64,000 nt of DNA from Kudoa neothunni (Eukaryota; Cnidaria), in assembly GCA_964304625.1 (NCBI GenBank), contig OZ199839.1, forward strand, positions 5,394,001 through 5,458,000. Reading direction: 5' to 3'. Shown here piece by piece: positions 44,913-56,159 of the stretch. Made by a program: the position numbers and the translations under genes. The notes under the pieces were generated by a model. The model worked only from the letters and a program-made list of their open reading frames with translations, was not told the DNA's origin and did no database searches. Positions within the stretch are counted from its first letter, which is position 1. Every line of letters starts with the position of its first letter.

Positions 44913-47817
44913 CCCTTCCGGGACGAAGCGGGGTAGTTCGTGCACCCCAATGTATGTATTTGCTGAAATTTTCCTCTTAAAATTTTAAAGAACCATATTT
45001 GGCTTCGGGTAATCTTCCAACATAATTAATGCTTCGTATATATTAGAAAACGTTTTTATATCCTTTAAATTCAACGTAGATAAGGCATCTTCAAATTTGA
45101 AGTTATTTATTTTCGTGTTAATAATACTTGCTAATTCTTTTAAATAATATTGTTATTATAAAAAAAATAACAACAAATATCCTAAAAGATTTTAGAATAT
45201 AAATAAAAGGCGAAGGAGCCCAATAACAGTCAGTCCTTAATTGTCACCGACGGAGCCCGATGGATTATTGTATTAATATGAGATTATCCAGAAAGTCGCG
45301 CGAATCACGTTTTAATCATTCAGGTTTGTAAGTGTATGCCGATTTATAAAAAATGTTGCAAAAACTTAATATTTCTACAGAAAAAATGTCATACGAAGAT
45401 AATTCAGATGATCTCATCAGCGATTTTGTCGGTGAAGAAGCATACGTTGATAGTGACAGATTTTGAAGGTCATTTATCAGATGAATCATTTTATGAGGAT
45501 TGTGTGGAATATCCTGAGGACTCGGAGAATCAAAAAATGAACGATGACGACAATGATGGGAACCCAATTGAAATATCGACGTCTAAATCAGGATTTCAGT
45601 GGGAGTGTGGTCTAAAATCCAGGACACGCACCAATTTCCACAATTTTGTTAATGTTAATTCTGGCCCTATCGGTGGCGCAAGCAATATCTCTGATATTTT
45701 ATCATCGTTCATGCTATTTTTTTCTAATTTTGTGTTAGAAAAAATATTATTCTATACGAATAAATTTCGGCAATCCATTGATCGCTATAACAGCATGAAT
45801 GCAATAACAATGGAGGAATTGATGGCTTTTCTGGGTGTTTTGATTGCAGCTGGACGTGGTAATGGATCTAGAGTATCGTTGAGAAACATTTGGGAAATGA
45901 ATCCGTTATTTAAGCAAGCATTCTTCTCAGCCGCTATTTCGAGAGATAGATTCAGTCTTATTTACCGAACCATTTGTTTCGATGACAGGTCAACAAGAGC
46001 GTCATGGTTTTACACTTCTCGAGATAAATTTGAACCAATTCGTGAGATTTTTGAACAAATTGACGAAGCATTCAAAAAAAACTATACGCCTGGTACGCAT
46101 ATAACGGTTGATGAGCGAATGGTAGGTTTCCGTGGCAGATGCCCCTTTCGAGTTTATATAAAAAGTAAGTCTGTCCGGGTTGGCATGAAATTGTGGGTTG
46201 CCGCTGACGTTAATACGTCATATTTACTGAACGTTCAGCCATACACCAGAAAAATTGGAAACGTCAAAGAAAGTAAGCAAGGTGAAAGGGTTGTCAAGGA
46301 TCTCATGAGTCCGTTTTATGGTAGTGGACGAGGATTGACCACCGACAACTTTTTCACCTCCGTTCCTTTGGCGTTATTTTTGTTGGAGAGAAATATAACT
46401 TTGACTGGGACGTTTAGAAAAAATAACAGATATATTCCTGAAATCCTCCGAAACAACGCTAATCATAATGAACTCTCCTCAACTTTTTGTTTCTCTGACG
46501 ACTTGACAATTGTGTCGTATGTTCCAAAGAAGAATCGTAATGTTTTTCTGTTATCCACGGAATATCACGATAGCTCGGTTGAACAATCAGAAAGAAGACG
46601 GCCTGAGATTATTGTTCATTACAATAAGACGAAGGGAGGTGTTGATAACGGTGACCGGATGACCCAACTCTATACCTGTTCGCGAACAACAAGAGGATGG
46701 CCCTTAAAAATGTTTATGGACCTGATTGACATGTCGGCGTTGAATGCTTACATAATTTGGGTGTCAAACAATCCAGATTGGCGATCAACTGATCGAAGTC
46801 GCAGGCAGTATTTTCTTCGTGAATTGGCGACCGAACTCATCAAACCCAATGTTTTGCTTCGACAAACGTTAAACAATTTTTATCATGCACGTCTCAAATC
46901 TGGATTCGATATATTTAATAACCACGTAGGAAATAATGAATTATCCACTTTGAACAACGAAATTTCAACGGGATCTCATTCAAGATGTGTCCACTGCCCT
47001 AGAACTATTGACCGGAAGACTAGAATTTTTTGCAGTGTATGCAAAAAACCTGTATGTCGGTCACATCGTGTTCAAAAAAGTGTTGTGCAATGTTCACATT
47101 GCAATTTAAATCCGAATTGATAAATTATTACATCATATAATACAACATATTTTGTTACATATAGAAATTGGTCGTATCTATGAACAATAATTAGTTTCTC
47201 ACAGTTTATACTATAAACACTACTTTAGGAATTTTGTTGAAAATTTACTCAGAAAAAATAACATGTAATGGCTGTTAACCTGTAAATTTATAATCAGTTT
47301 ATTTTATTTTAAAAAATGTATTTTTGATATTAAAATTTATTTATACCGGGATAACACAAATTTGAAGTTAGTTTATTAAGATTGATTGCTTCAAATCGCT
47401 TCCCGGCTAGTTTAATCCTCGGCATAATTATAAGATTAACGAGTATCGTCGGATAATCTCATAACGATGCTGCCGTCGGCCGTTTCGTGAAAATAGTAGA
47501 AACTCACTAAAAATTAGCATTAAGTTTTCAATAAATTTATACATGCCCATTTTATCACATAATCTATATTTCTGGTAAGTATAATGTTTTGCCGTGCCTT
47601 TTTTATGGAAATACCTATTATTAATCACTTGTATTTTTCTTCTAAATCATTTAATTATTTTCACTTCCAAGGTCGTTTTATTCAAATTTATATGATTGTT
47701 AACCATTTGAAATAATAAATCTTATCAAATAAGCGCAGCAACATTGAGAATCTCTGGGGTAAGTGAACTACCCCCACCGGCACCCGCGTAAGTTTTTTGA
47801 GTTCCGGCTTCCGAGGG
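44913..47817 (+). mobile_element. piggyBac C, nearly complete, TTAA-flanked
   Basis: The 2,905-bp element is bounded by TTAA at 44909-44912 and 47818-47821. The left end reads CCCTTCCGGGACGAAGCGGG. The right end, reverse complemented, starts CCCTCGGAAGCCGG. Further inside, GGGGTAGTTC with a following CACCCC on the left matches GGGGTAGTTCACTTACCCC (reverse complement, right). Between them is a transposase frame of 594 codons. This is the least decayed transposon of the window. Confidence 0.93.
45336..47120 (+). CDS. piggyBac transposase (DDD), near-intact
   Basis: The frame encodes a cut-and-paste transposase of 594 residues, close to the piggyBac family length. The catalytic Asp triad fits piggyBac spacing: D259 in ITVDERMVGFRGRC, D337 in LTTDNFFTSVPLAL and D437 in NKTKGGVDNGDRM (spacing 78 and 100). 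A Cys/His-rich C terminus (CVHCPRTIDRKT, CSVCKKPVCRSH, about residues 551-590) is the usual DNA-end-binding finger. The first about 43 residues look wrong. An acidic N terminus beginning MSYEDNSDDLISDF is in another frame from the ATG at 45386 and ends at 45466. It joins the main frame at EGHLSDESFYEDC, so a one-base indel near 45460 is likely. The TIRs suggest the element could still be mobilised. Confidence 0.93.
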   Translation: MPIYKKCCKNLIFLQKKCHTKIIQMISSAILSVKKHTLIVTDFEGHLSDESFYEDCVEYPEDSENQKMNDDDNDGNPIEISTSKSGFQWECGLKSRTRTNFHNFVNVNSGPIGGASNISDILSSFMLFFSNFVLEKILFYTNKFRQSIDRYNSMNAITMEELMAFLGVLIAAGRGNGSRVSLRNIWEMNPLFKQAFFSAAISRDRFSLIYRTICFDDRSTRASWFYTSRDKFEPIREIFEQIDEAFKKNYTPGTHITVDERMVGFRGRCPFRVYIKSKSVRVGMKLWVAADVNTSYLLNVQPYTRKIGNVKESKQGERVVKDLMSPFYGSGRGLTTDNFFTSVPLALFLLERNITLTGTFRKNNRYIPEILRNNANHNELSSTFCFSDDLTIVSYVPKKNRNVFLLSTEYHDSSVEQSERRRPEIIVHYNKTKGGVDNGDRMTQLYTCSRTTRGWPLKMFMDLIDMSALNAYIIWVSNNPDWRSTDRSRRQYFLRELATELIKPNVLLRQTLNNFYHARLKSGFDIFNNHVGNNELSTLNNEISTGSHSRCVHCPRTIDRKTRIFCSVCKKPVCRSHRVQKSVVQCSHCNLNPN

Positions 47818-47821
47818 TTAA

Positions 47822-49333
47822 ATGAAAATATTATCCGGTTGTTAATAAACTTAATTTACATTAAAGATTAGTTAGAAAATGATAACGTTAAAAAATATCA
47901 TATAGCTAAACGACAAACAAAACGAACATAAATAGTCTAATTATACAAACAATTTTTAAATGACATCTCTTTTTAAATAAGAATAATACCGCGTGCCAAT
48001 GGACAACACATAATTTTTCATATTTATTAGAAATAAAATTAATAAACACCAATTAAATATATTAAATATTAGGATTTTTAAATAAAAGTTATTTAAGGGC
48101 ATACTTAAAGATAATCAATTCTCAATATCGAGAAAATCCCTAAAAGTGAAATACATCAAATGCCACGTAAGAATATGAAATTACATCAATTCAATAATTA
48201 TAATGTAAACACAAGACCAATAGAATTATTAATTGTTTTGAAAGACTTCCTATTATTGATTAATAATCCCAATAAATAAAGATGGGATCATATTTTTTTA
48301 TTCTCAATTAAAATTAACCACACAAACAATGGAGAAAGTTTAAATAGGGTGCAATAGAAATAGTTTGAATTAAAAAAGATTAATGAAAGAAAAACATTTT
48401 TACAGTTAAAAATCACTCAGTTTTAGAAAATATGTTATTGTGATTAAAACAGATTATTCCTACAATAAAACACGTGTAGCATTAAAATGTGTCCAGCAAA
48501 GTTATTTAAATTTTGATAATTTATTTAAAAATTGTTCAAAATAAAATCTAGAATCAACAAATTTGTATTAATTAACATTATATTATAATATTATCCCAGA
48601 TGTAACTATTAAAGAAAACATGCAATAATTATTAAAGATATCTGAAAAAATCTGTCAAAAACACTCAAATAAACAATTAACGAAATACATACATTAGACT
48701 AATTTATTTAAAAATAAATAATCAACAACATATCTTAATATACCCGAAAAATTATTCAAAGAATAAGCCAGCAATATATTATTTCATTAGACAAATATGT
48801 ATTCAAAAGATTACGTCATATTAATAGTTATGAATTAAGAAATAACACTAGTTATGTGAATAAAAAGTTATATTAACTATCGCTAACGATTATTGTAATC
48901 GTTAAATTACACGTAGTGTTATAAGCAATGTATGTTGCAATAGCGATTAATAATAAATAAGTATCAGAAATAAAATAATTACTAGAAGCGATTGGATACT
49001 TTCTGATTCTAATTACTCCTTTCCATAGAAGGACAAAGCGACATCATGTTCATGGTACGCAAGCGTGTAACCGATTATCCCCGATGATTATCCCAGAGAG
49101 AATACATTATAGATATAACTCTTAATGATAAGGAATGGTTTTATTGTGTGTAAAATATGTAAAACATATTGTTCTACTTATTTAAATAAGAATATTTAAT
49201 ATATAAAGCAAAACAGACCCACCAACGAAGATATTCCGGAAGGTGTCGGTGAACATTGCCAACGGTCGATTTAACATTTAAAATAACTGCTAATGTAACT
49301 GAAATATGAATTATAATTAATTTTTATTATTAC
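47822..49333. other. AT-rich DNA, no gene recognised
   Basis: No coding or RNA signature. A GC-richer patch at 49020-49090 (ATCATGTTCATGGTACGCAA) was not assigned. Confidence 0.5.
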
Positions 49334-49459
49334 TGTTACACTAGCAATGGGCGCCGAAGAGAATGCCATTTTTAAATTACCGACCAACAACGATAGATTT
49401 CGTCGCTAACACATTAGATGTATTTGTTAGTAATACTAATCTGAGGATGGATTAGTAAC
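49334..49459 (-). repeat. Inverted copy of the piggyBac B 5' region
   Basis: The reverse complement of this segment matches 42280-42408 (start of piggyBac B coding and its 5' side) over about 126 bp with few differences. It includes ATGGCATTCTCTTCGGCGCC and the 5' sequence with TAGCGACGAAATCTATCG. No TTAA end or rest of the element follows, so it is a solitary fragment. Confidence 0.85.
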
Positions 49460-49678
49460 AATTACGTTCTAATTTAATAAAGTGACAATTTATCCTATGT
49501 TGGTGTTATTATAATTGATTTAATGAGTTATTTGCCATATATGCATGTATTGGGTGACATATACTCTCTTTGAGCTAATTACTCAACAATAAAAGAGCTA
49601 ATTTACGGTTCAGTTTGAATTCATCAGGCACATTCGGCTGTGATCGACAAAAAAGTAAATTTAAAAGATTAACGAAAT

Positions 49679-50420
49679 TTAATGTAAATACATTTCATTA
49701 ATTGTTTTTATATACATCGAAAATGTATGTTGGGAGTTTTTTATTAAAATGGTACTCTGTGAGATGGAACCAATTAATTCCGACTTTTTATGAATAATAT
49801 GTCGGTATTTACTTTTTATTGCACCCCAAATTGCTTCGATACGGTTAGTATGCACACCTTCATGTGTCTTAGATTCAACCGAGTGATTTACCGTCTCATG
49901 ATTGGTAAATAGCACCCAAGTTGTTGTAACCAGCCCAGCAATCTGTCCAAAGTGTTTACCCAGGATGAACATTTTGAATTTTTACGTGTTCAAGTGTAGG
50001 TTGATTTCGAATGATGGTTAGCACTTGAAATATATTACCATACGAGTCTATACCACCAACGATCCATATGATTTGATTTACCAAAACTCTTCCTCCGTGA
50101 TACTTACGTTTGCAAATCTGTGATTCATCAATTTGTACTACCACTGCATGTCCTCCGATTCTTTCATTATGTGAATCAAGGTAGTCGACATAAACTTCTC
50201 TGATAAAATTCCTCCAATCACAAATTGTACTGTCGGAACCTATTTGCAGTTGTTTTGACAGCTGTGGTGGATATGACGTGTGGATATCATTGACTTCTAT
50301 ATACATCATTGCAAAGATTTGCTGTAGCGTTAATTTGAAACCCTCGAAAAATGTCCCTTTTCTAACTGAAATTTTTTTATACATTGGATATTTGAACAAA
50401 ATTTATAGGTAATAGAATCT
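49679..50420 (-). pseudogene. Merlin C transposase pseudogene (minus strand)
   Basis: The first segment (50399-49956) has ISVRKGTFFEGFKLTLQQIF, VVQIDESQICKRKYHGGRV (first Asp) and IIWIVGGIDSYGN. The next stretch carries TLWTDCWAGYNNLGAI (second Asp) in one frame. HETVNHSVES and VHTNRIEAIWGAIKSKYR (the Glu) are in another (49972-49679). This is the DDE order of Merlin/IS1016. Two frameshifts divide it. Length and order fit the family. Confidence 0.88.
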
Positions 50421-50666
50421 TTTTTAGCAACATTAACACGTCATAATTAGCTCACATTCTCTTTTTAGGTATATGTTTAGGTTTTTGTAAGAGTATACTT
50501 ATTTTTCTGTGTCATTCTTTATTTCAAAAAGATGTTCTAACAATTAATCATCGATATTTTCGAACGTAAATTCCACTGCGCTATAAATTTCGATTGATGC
50601 CGCTAAACAAAGGACGATGAATTCCACCTAACTGTAAATTAGCCCAATAAAGTTTCTACTATTTTT

Positions 50667-50831
50667 AGGCAGTGACTATATCTTAGGTAAGAAATTTCTC
50701 GAAAAGTTCTCAACATATTAAACTTAGAATTTACAAATCGTTATAAATTAGTTTAACTTAAGTTCTCCTTAAATTTCAAAGTTTTATGAAGATTTCAATA
50801 TTTTACGTAAACGACAACAACACAAGTACCG
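50667..50831 (+). repeat. MULE left terminal inverted repeat
   Basis: Matches the reverse complement of 53393-53535 with a few indels, one of about 13 bp around the AAGATTTCAATATT region. Outer tip GGCAGTGACTATATC. Confidence 0.85.
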
Positions 50832-51784
50832 GGAGTAATACTTATTTCACGTTAATTCCCAAATATAGTAATAAATTAATAATAATTTAAATATAACAAA
50901 GGTAGTTTTTATATTTGCGTTTCTTTCTTTCAGATATAAGATATTTTAACTAAACAGATGTAATTTGTGATTACATCCTTACGTATGCGCATACAAGTTT
51001 CCCGTGAATAATGGATTGACATCAAACACAATTTCTAACATTTATTCTTAATTCACATAAATTCATAGTCGAAGCATATTATTTTATTCTTGACTCTAAT
51101 AGTTGTTAAATGTCTACCTCTCGGTTGACCAATGGATTTTATTTTTGAAGGGATTTTTAAATCTTAAAGAAAATTATCAAAATTAAAATTTATTTATTAC
51201 CTTCCAATTGGGGTTGCTCCATTATTATTGTTGATCCGTCTTGATTACTGATTTTCTGTTCTTGAACATTGTACTCAATATTTGAATGAGTTTTCGATAT
51301 CGTGTGTGGCGAATTTTCAATTGATTCCTTTATTGATTCCTTGTATGGTTAAAATGCAATTTAATTAGAAAACAGTTACTATTTCGTCTGTTTCTAATAG
51401 TTTCCCAGCTAAATAAAATTATGAAATATGATAATGATTATCAATAATCACATGTATTAAGAAAATGATCGATAATTGTGTTATTGTGATTTTTTATTAG
51501 CCTTTACAAAAGATTTATTTATCTTATTGATTTATCAAGAGAGTCTCCACAATATTCTGATATCGATTTGCCAATTTTGTTGTAAAAGTTGTCGCATATT
51601 TCAATTTTTGAGCAAAAATTTTTATTTTAACCTGCTTTTTTATCAAAAATAGTAGAAATTTGTCCGTCGTTATCTTGTGTTATTGGACCTGTTTTTAAAA
51701 GTTTCATTCTATATGACTCCGTCCATCTTTCATGGCACAGACCTTCGGAGAAAAGAGTAACTTTTTCATTGATCTACATATTAA

Positions 51785-53305
51785 CACATGACAGCATGGC
51801 AATGAGAATGATCAATAAAATAAGCATGAACATGTCGATGGATTTGTAGTTCCATTAAAGCTTGTCAATACGTTATCGTCATTTAATAATGAGATTTGAT
51901 CTCTCAACTTATTATAGGCGTATTTTGTCAAGTGGTGTTTGTAATGGAATGTACAGTTTACATTAAATGTTTCATTTGAAACATAATACAATTGACTCAT
52001 TGCTCTAACCTCCCCTTCTGTTCGGAGGTTGTTCAAAATTTTGATAAAGTTACAAATAAAATCACTAAACGTACTGAATTTATGAACAACGCTTTTAATT
52101 TTCGAATTAATCGCTTCAATTCTATTGTTTGTACCGTTATCATAAAAGTTTTTTGCATCACTGAGACCGATAACCCATTCACTGTAAATTGAATCCCAGT
52201 TCCTTTAAAAATATTCGCTCAATTTAACGTTGTTAAATGAAAGAATTTTATCCACACAACTTTTATATTCACTGTAATCACTACGATGAATCATTTTCTA
52301 TAAGCATGTTAAAACTTCTTGACAGCGACCAATAGAAATTGGGAATTTATTGTTGGTAATTTGCGTGACATGAAATTTACAAAGTATACACGATGCGAGT
52401 GAAAAACTTCTTTTTAGGCATTTTCTAAGTTTTTCATCCTTATCGGTAACGATTGTATTTATATTGTCTCGGAGCGTCGGTACCATTACAGTTAAAACAT
52501 CACAAAACAATTGAATAACGGCTTCAATCTCCTCATAGAATTTACACACGTTCGTGATGTGTGTTAACCCAAAAGAATCTACCCCCGCAGATAGATATAA
52601 CGGGGCTCTAAAACTATGATTACAATAGACTCGAATTTTTTAATTACCTTGAATTAAGAAGTTTGTATGTTGCGTCTACAACAAAAACTCCGTTAACAAC
52701 GTTATATTTATCATATAAAATTTTAACATAGCGGCTATAGTCCTTTCTTAAAACTTTTTCTATCGCATCTAGGTTAAGGGGAATAAATTTTTATTTACTC
52801 TAATATTATGGATAGACGTGAGACGAACATTTTTTCCAGTTTCACACTGAATTTTAGACTGAATCAATTTTTCGTTGTTTTGGCAAATTTCTGTAAATCA
52901 CTTCATTTGATTCATGATTATGCACTAACATGTATGAACGTACTTCAAGAGCAGTTCCATCGACAGAAATCCTAAGTGATATTTTAACAGGAAGTCGCCC
53001 CTTAAAGCTGTTTTATTTCTGCTGCCACTAGATTTGGGTTTGTTTTTACCATTGAAAATACAACAGTAAGTAACCTCATAATAATGTAGAGCTGGGTTGA
53101 CTGATTTAATAATTCTATCTCGCATATTCGAAATAGTTCTGGTTTGATATTTATAAGAGTTACAAAAATTTGATTTTTCGTGATCTAAAATGGCATTATC
53201 AATATCCTCGAGGGTGACAAATCGTGTTCCATGTATACACATGTTTGAACTTAACGCGTGTCTAGCGAAATGGTAAGAGCAGAATGCGCGCTCTAAGCAT
53301 GACAT
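51785..53305 (-). pseudogene. MULE transposase pseudogene with SWIM finger
   Basis: The N-terminal segment (53305-52925) includes ALHYYEVTYCCIFNGKNKP, with a Cys pair resembling the finger before MULE domains. Downstream in other frames are VVDATYKLLNS (about 52650-52690, first Asp), IVTDKDEKLRKCLKRSF with CKFHVTQ (52298-52549, second Asp) and NNRIEAINSKIKSVVHKF (about 52090-52145, Glu). The SWIM finger reads CSC ... PCCH at about 51785-51830. The DDE order with SWIM is that of MULE transposases, also found in ZSWIM-like host genes. It has many stops. Confidence 0.83.
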
Positions 53306-53392
53306 TAAGGAACGAAAATTATTTAATCTATTATATTTAATTCTAATTGTTGTCTTTTTTAATTTTTTTAATATATCAAAAAAATTAACATT

Positions 53393-53535
53393 CCTGGTAC
53401 TTGTGTTATTGTCGTTTACGTAAAATTTTGAAATTTAAGGAAAACTTAAGTTAAACTAATTTATAACGATTTGTAAATTCTAAGTTTAATATGTTGAGTA
53501 CTCTTCGATAAATTCACTGCCTGAGATATAGCTAC
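53393..53535 (-). repeat. MULE right terminal inverted repeat
   Basis: Reverse complement of the left TIR. The outer tip, read inward, is ACGCTGTAGCTATATCTC. It ends at about 53535. Confidence 0.85.
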
Positions 53536-53544
53536 AGCGTCATT

Positions 53545-54738
53545 TTTATATAAACAGAGATATAACCAGTATTTAACAATATATAATGAATAGTTTCAAC
53601 ACCCCCCAGGAACCGCACGCATTACATTTAAAAATACACTAAATTCGTAAATTAAAATTATTCATTTATAATTATTATTTAATATTATTATAAAGATACA
53701 CGCTTTATACTTGTTTATAGAATAATTTAAAATTTGAGCTGCGCATTGTATAGCACTATAAACGCCATTTTCAACGTTGACAATATCAACAATATACCAT
53801 CTGTTTAATTTACAAGTAACATACCTTCAGAAGACTTTTTTCAACAGTTTTAAATCTTATGTACATAAAAATATTTCATCCCTTATTTTTGTTTTGAATT
53901 ACATTAGAAAATATATCGAATTTTCGCTATTGAAACAATACACGGTGATCTCCGTTTATTTAATAGATTTTAGATGATATTATGGTTTGTGTTATTCTTG
54001 ATTTAGAATCATTTTGTTCTTTACGTACATTTCTTTCGTATATATTAAAGTAATTAATCTCAAAATCGTCACATACGTTCTGCATTTTTACTATCAACAA
54101 ACACCACTGGATTCCTTATTAAAATTTATATTTTATAAATATGATGCAATACTTTTAGTTGTAATTAATATAGAAGGTTATTTTTAAGAAGATTTATTTA
54201 AAGTATTTTTTACTCTTAATAATATATGTAAGATAACGTCAATACAAAGCTATTTACTTCAAACATAAATTCGTTTTTATTTCATTAAAATATTGAGTGA
54301 TCTTTTATTTAACGAATTCCAGTGTTAATTTGTTTTAACATGGAAAAAATAAATATTTTAAGTTCTCTTTAAAAAATGTAAATAAAATATTTTTTAATCT
54401 TTTTGAAATTCAGGTGGAGACTTTCAATCAATCATGTGGCATTTCCACGCTATAATTATACTTTTTATAAAAAACCAAACATATTTTTTTACTATGAACA
54501 TTTTTTATAATTACGTTAGTCGTAAAGTAAACGAATTTTTATTTTGTATTTAATTGGAATGTTTGTTAATAAATATACATATATAGGCGACAACAGATTA
54601 TAAACACTGCGGATTTTACGCACTTTTTTAAAAAAAAAACAACTTAGTAGTTCTCATATTAAATGTGTATATTGTAAGGTTTATTTTAATTAATATTCCT
54701 CATTTTACAAATATAAAATCTTCATTTAATGTCAAATA
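53545..54738. other. AT-rich DNA, no gene recognised
   Basis: No coding signature. The short inverted pair CACTGCGGATTTTACGCAC (54610-54628) and the reverse complement of CACTACGGATTTTACGTAC (54746-54764) may be ends of a small element or part of a Tigger end. Confidence 0.5.
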
Positions 54739-55015
54739 ATGCCAAGGTACGTAAAATCCGTAGTGACCAATTTTACGAACATTATTATTCCGATTTCTAT
54801 ATCACTTGCGGATTTGACGCAATCAGTAGTTATGATCATTGATTGCCAGAGGCGTTTGACGTTTAAAGAAAAATACTCAATATTGAAGTTCTTTGAAACT
54901 CTTTCTCAAAAAATGAAAAAATAAATATTATTCGTCAATTCGAGATTTCCACATTATATCCTTTTTATAAAATAAAAAAGGATGAAATTGACGAAATGAT
55001 ACTCGAGTAGGATAT
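54739..55015 (+). pseudogene. pogo/Tigger-like N-terminal helix-turn-helix fragment
   Basis: RRLTFKEKYSILKFFET (54855-54900) resembles the CENP-B-type N-terminal helix of pogo transposases. In another frame, IIRQFEISTLYPFYK and KKDEIDEM may be the second part of the helix-turn-helix. No catalytic domain follows. The call is weak but the order is right. Confidence 0.5.
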
Positions 55016-55463
55016 AATGAAAGATTAAATGGTTGGTATTAATAAAAATAAGGACGTTATGTAATAAACTATGAATGATATCGAACAGGAGAAGGTTAAA
55101 ATAACACAATTTTTTCCATGTTTTAGAAACAAAATTAAAAAATCACTATTATTGTGCACGTATGAGTATAAGTTAATAAAGTTTACTCAAATTATTTACG
55201 TGATTTTTAAAGTCCCTGGTATAGTTTTAACAAATAAAAAAATATTTTTTGTGCATGCGCCTGTTTGGTACATAAAATCGGTTACCCACTGTATAATACT
55301 TCTTATTTTTTAAAATGATTCGAAAAAATAATTATATTTATATATTTAGACATTTATTCAAGATTTAAAATATAAATAAAATATTTATTACTTACATGAA
55401 ATACATATAAGTGAAATTAGAATAATATTAAATATATAAAAAATGTTTATAATAATCACATTA

Positions 55464-56159
55464 CAGTCGAACAGGGGTCGTACGTAATCGTCACTTTTGA
55501 TACACAAAACTAAATTTGAATTTCGTCATTCATAGTTATAATAAAATAAAAAACATGGCTCGTACGAATCGCGGTAAAAATGATACCGAATAAAACGCGG
55601 AATTGCAAAAGCCTTTCTGAAGAGTTTAAGATTATTCAATACTAAGATTCGATACACGAGTTAAAGAAACTCAAAAAAACGACGATGAATAAATTTGGTT
55701 GACTTAGGACTATTAAACAGTTGTCGAAAATCCTTGAAGAAAGGACTAAATGTTGACATTGATAATAAAGTCTACAAATGGATGTTTCCAAGGTTTTAAA
55801 GATCGATTTAATTTAAAATACATAACTTTTCACGGCGAGGCTGGAAGAGGTCTTATCGAAATAGTGAATGCGTGGGAACAAAACAACAAAATGTTCTCAA
55901 AAACTGGTCGCCTAAGAATGTTTTCAACGGATGAGACAGGTCTATTTTATCAGCAATATGACGGTTTATAATTTTTTTTACTTATTGATTTTATTGATTT
56001 TATTTCTAGGTAAAGGTTATATAACTGGAACTGAAAGTGACGTCAGAGGGACGAAACAACTTAAAAATCGTTTAACGATTCTTCTTGGTTGTCCCATGAC
56101 TGGCGAAAAATTTCCACTATTCTCTATAGGAAAATATGCTAAGCCAAGATGCTTTAAAG
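55464..56159 (+). pseudogene. pogo/Tigger A transposase pseudogene
   Basis: CAGTCGAAC after TA (55462) looks like the left tip of a Tigger element. Its coding follows in several frames: KVYKWMFQGF and FNLKYITFHGEAG (CENP-B part, about 55770-55850), FSTDETGLFYQ (first catalytic Asp, about 55920-55955), then GTKQLKNRLTILLGCPMTGEK and LFSIGKYAKPRCFKA (56058-56160). It ends where a hAT end is inserted (56160). Stops at several places. Confidence 0.82.

Larger units (their letters stand above)
50667..53535 (-). mobile_element. Mutator-like element with long TIRs
   Basis: Left and right ends are long inverted repeats of about 150 bp (50667-50831 and 53393-53535). They share the stretch with CTCAACATATTAAACTTAG, GTTATAAATTAGTTTAACTT and ACGTAAACGACAA, and also TATATCT(T/C)AGG near the tips. 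Between them is a decayed MULE transposase with a SWIM finger on the minus strand. ATTTTTA appears next to both ends (about 50660-50666 and 53538-53544), a possible remnant of a 7-9-bp target duplication. Confidence 0.85.

Noticed and set aside
54608..54765. Small inverted repeat (CACTGCGGATTTTACG) as a MITE
   Set aside because: Only about 19 bp pair, no target duplication visible, and no second copy in the window that clearly matches.
55071..55313. 80-codon frame as part of Tigger or a small gene
   Set aside because: No transposase motif; a run of hydrophobic residues is expected by chance in AT-rich DNA.
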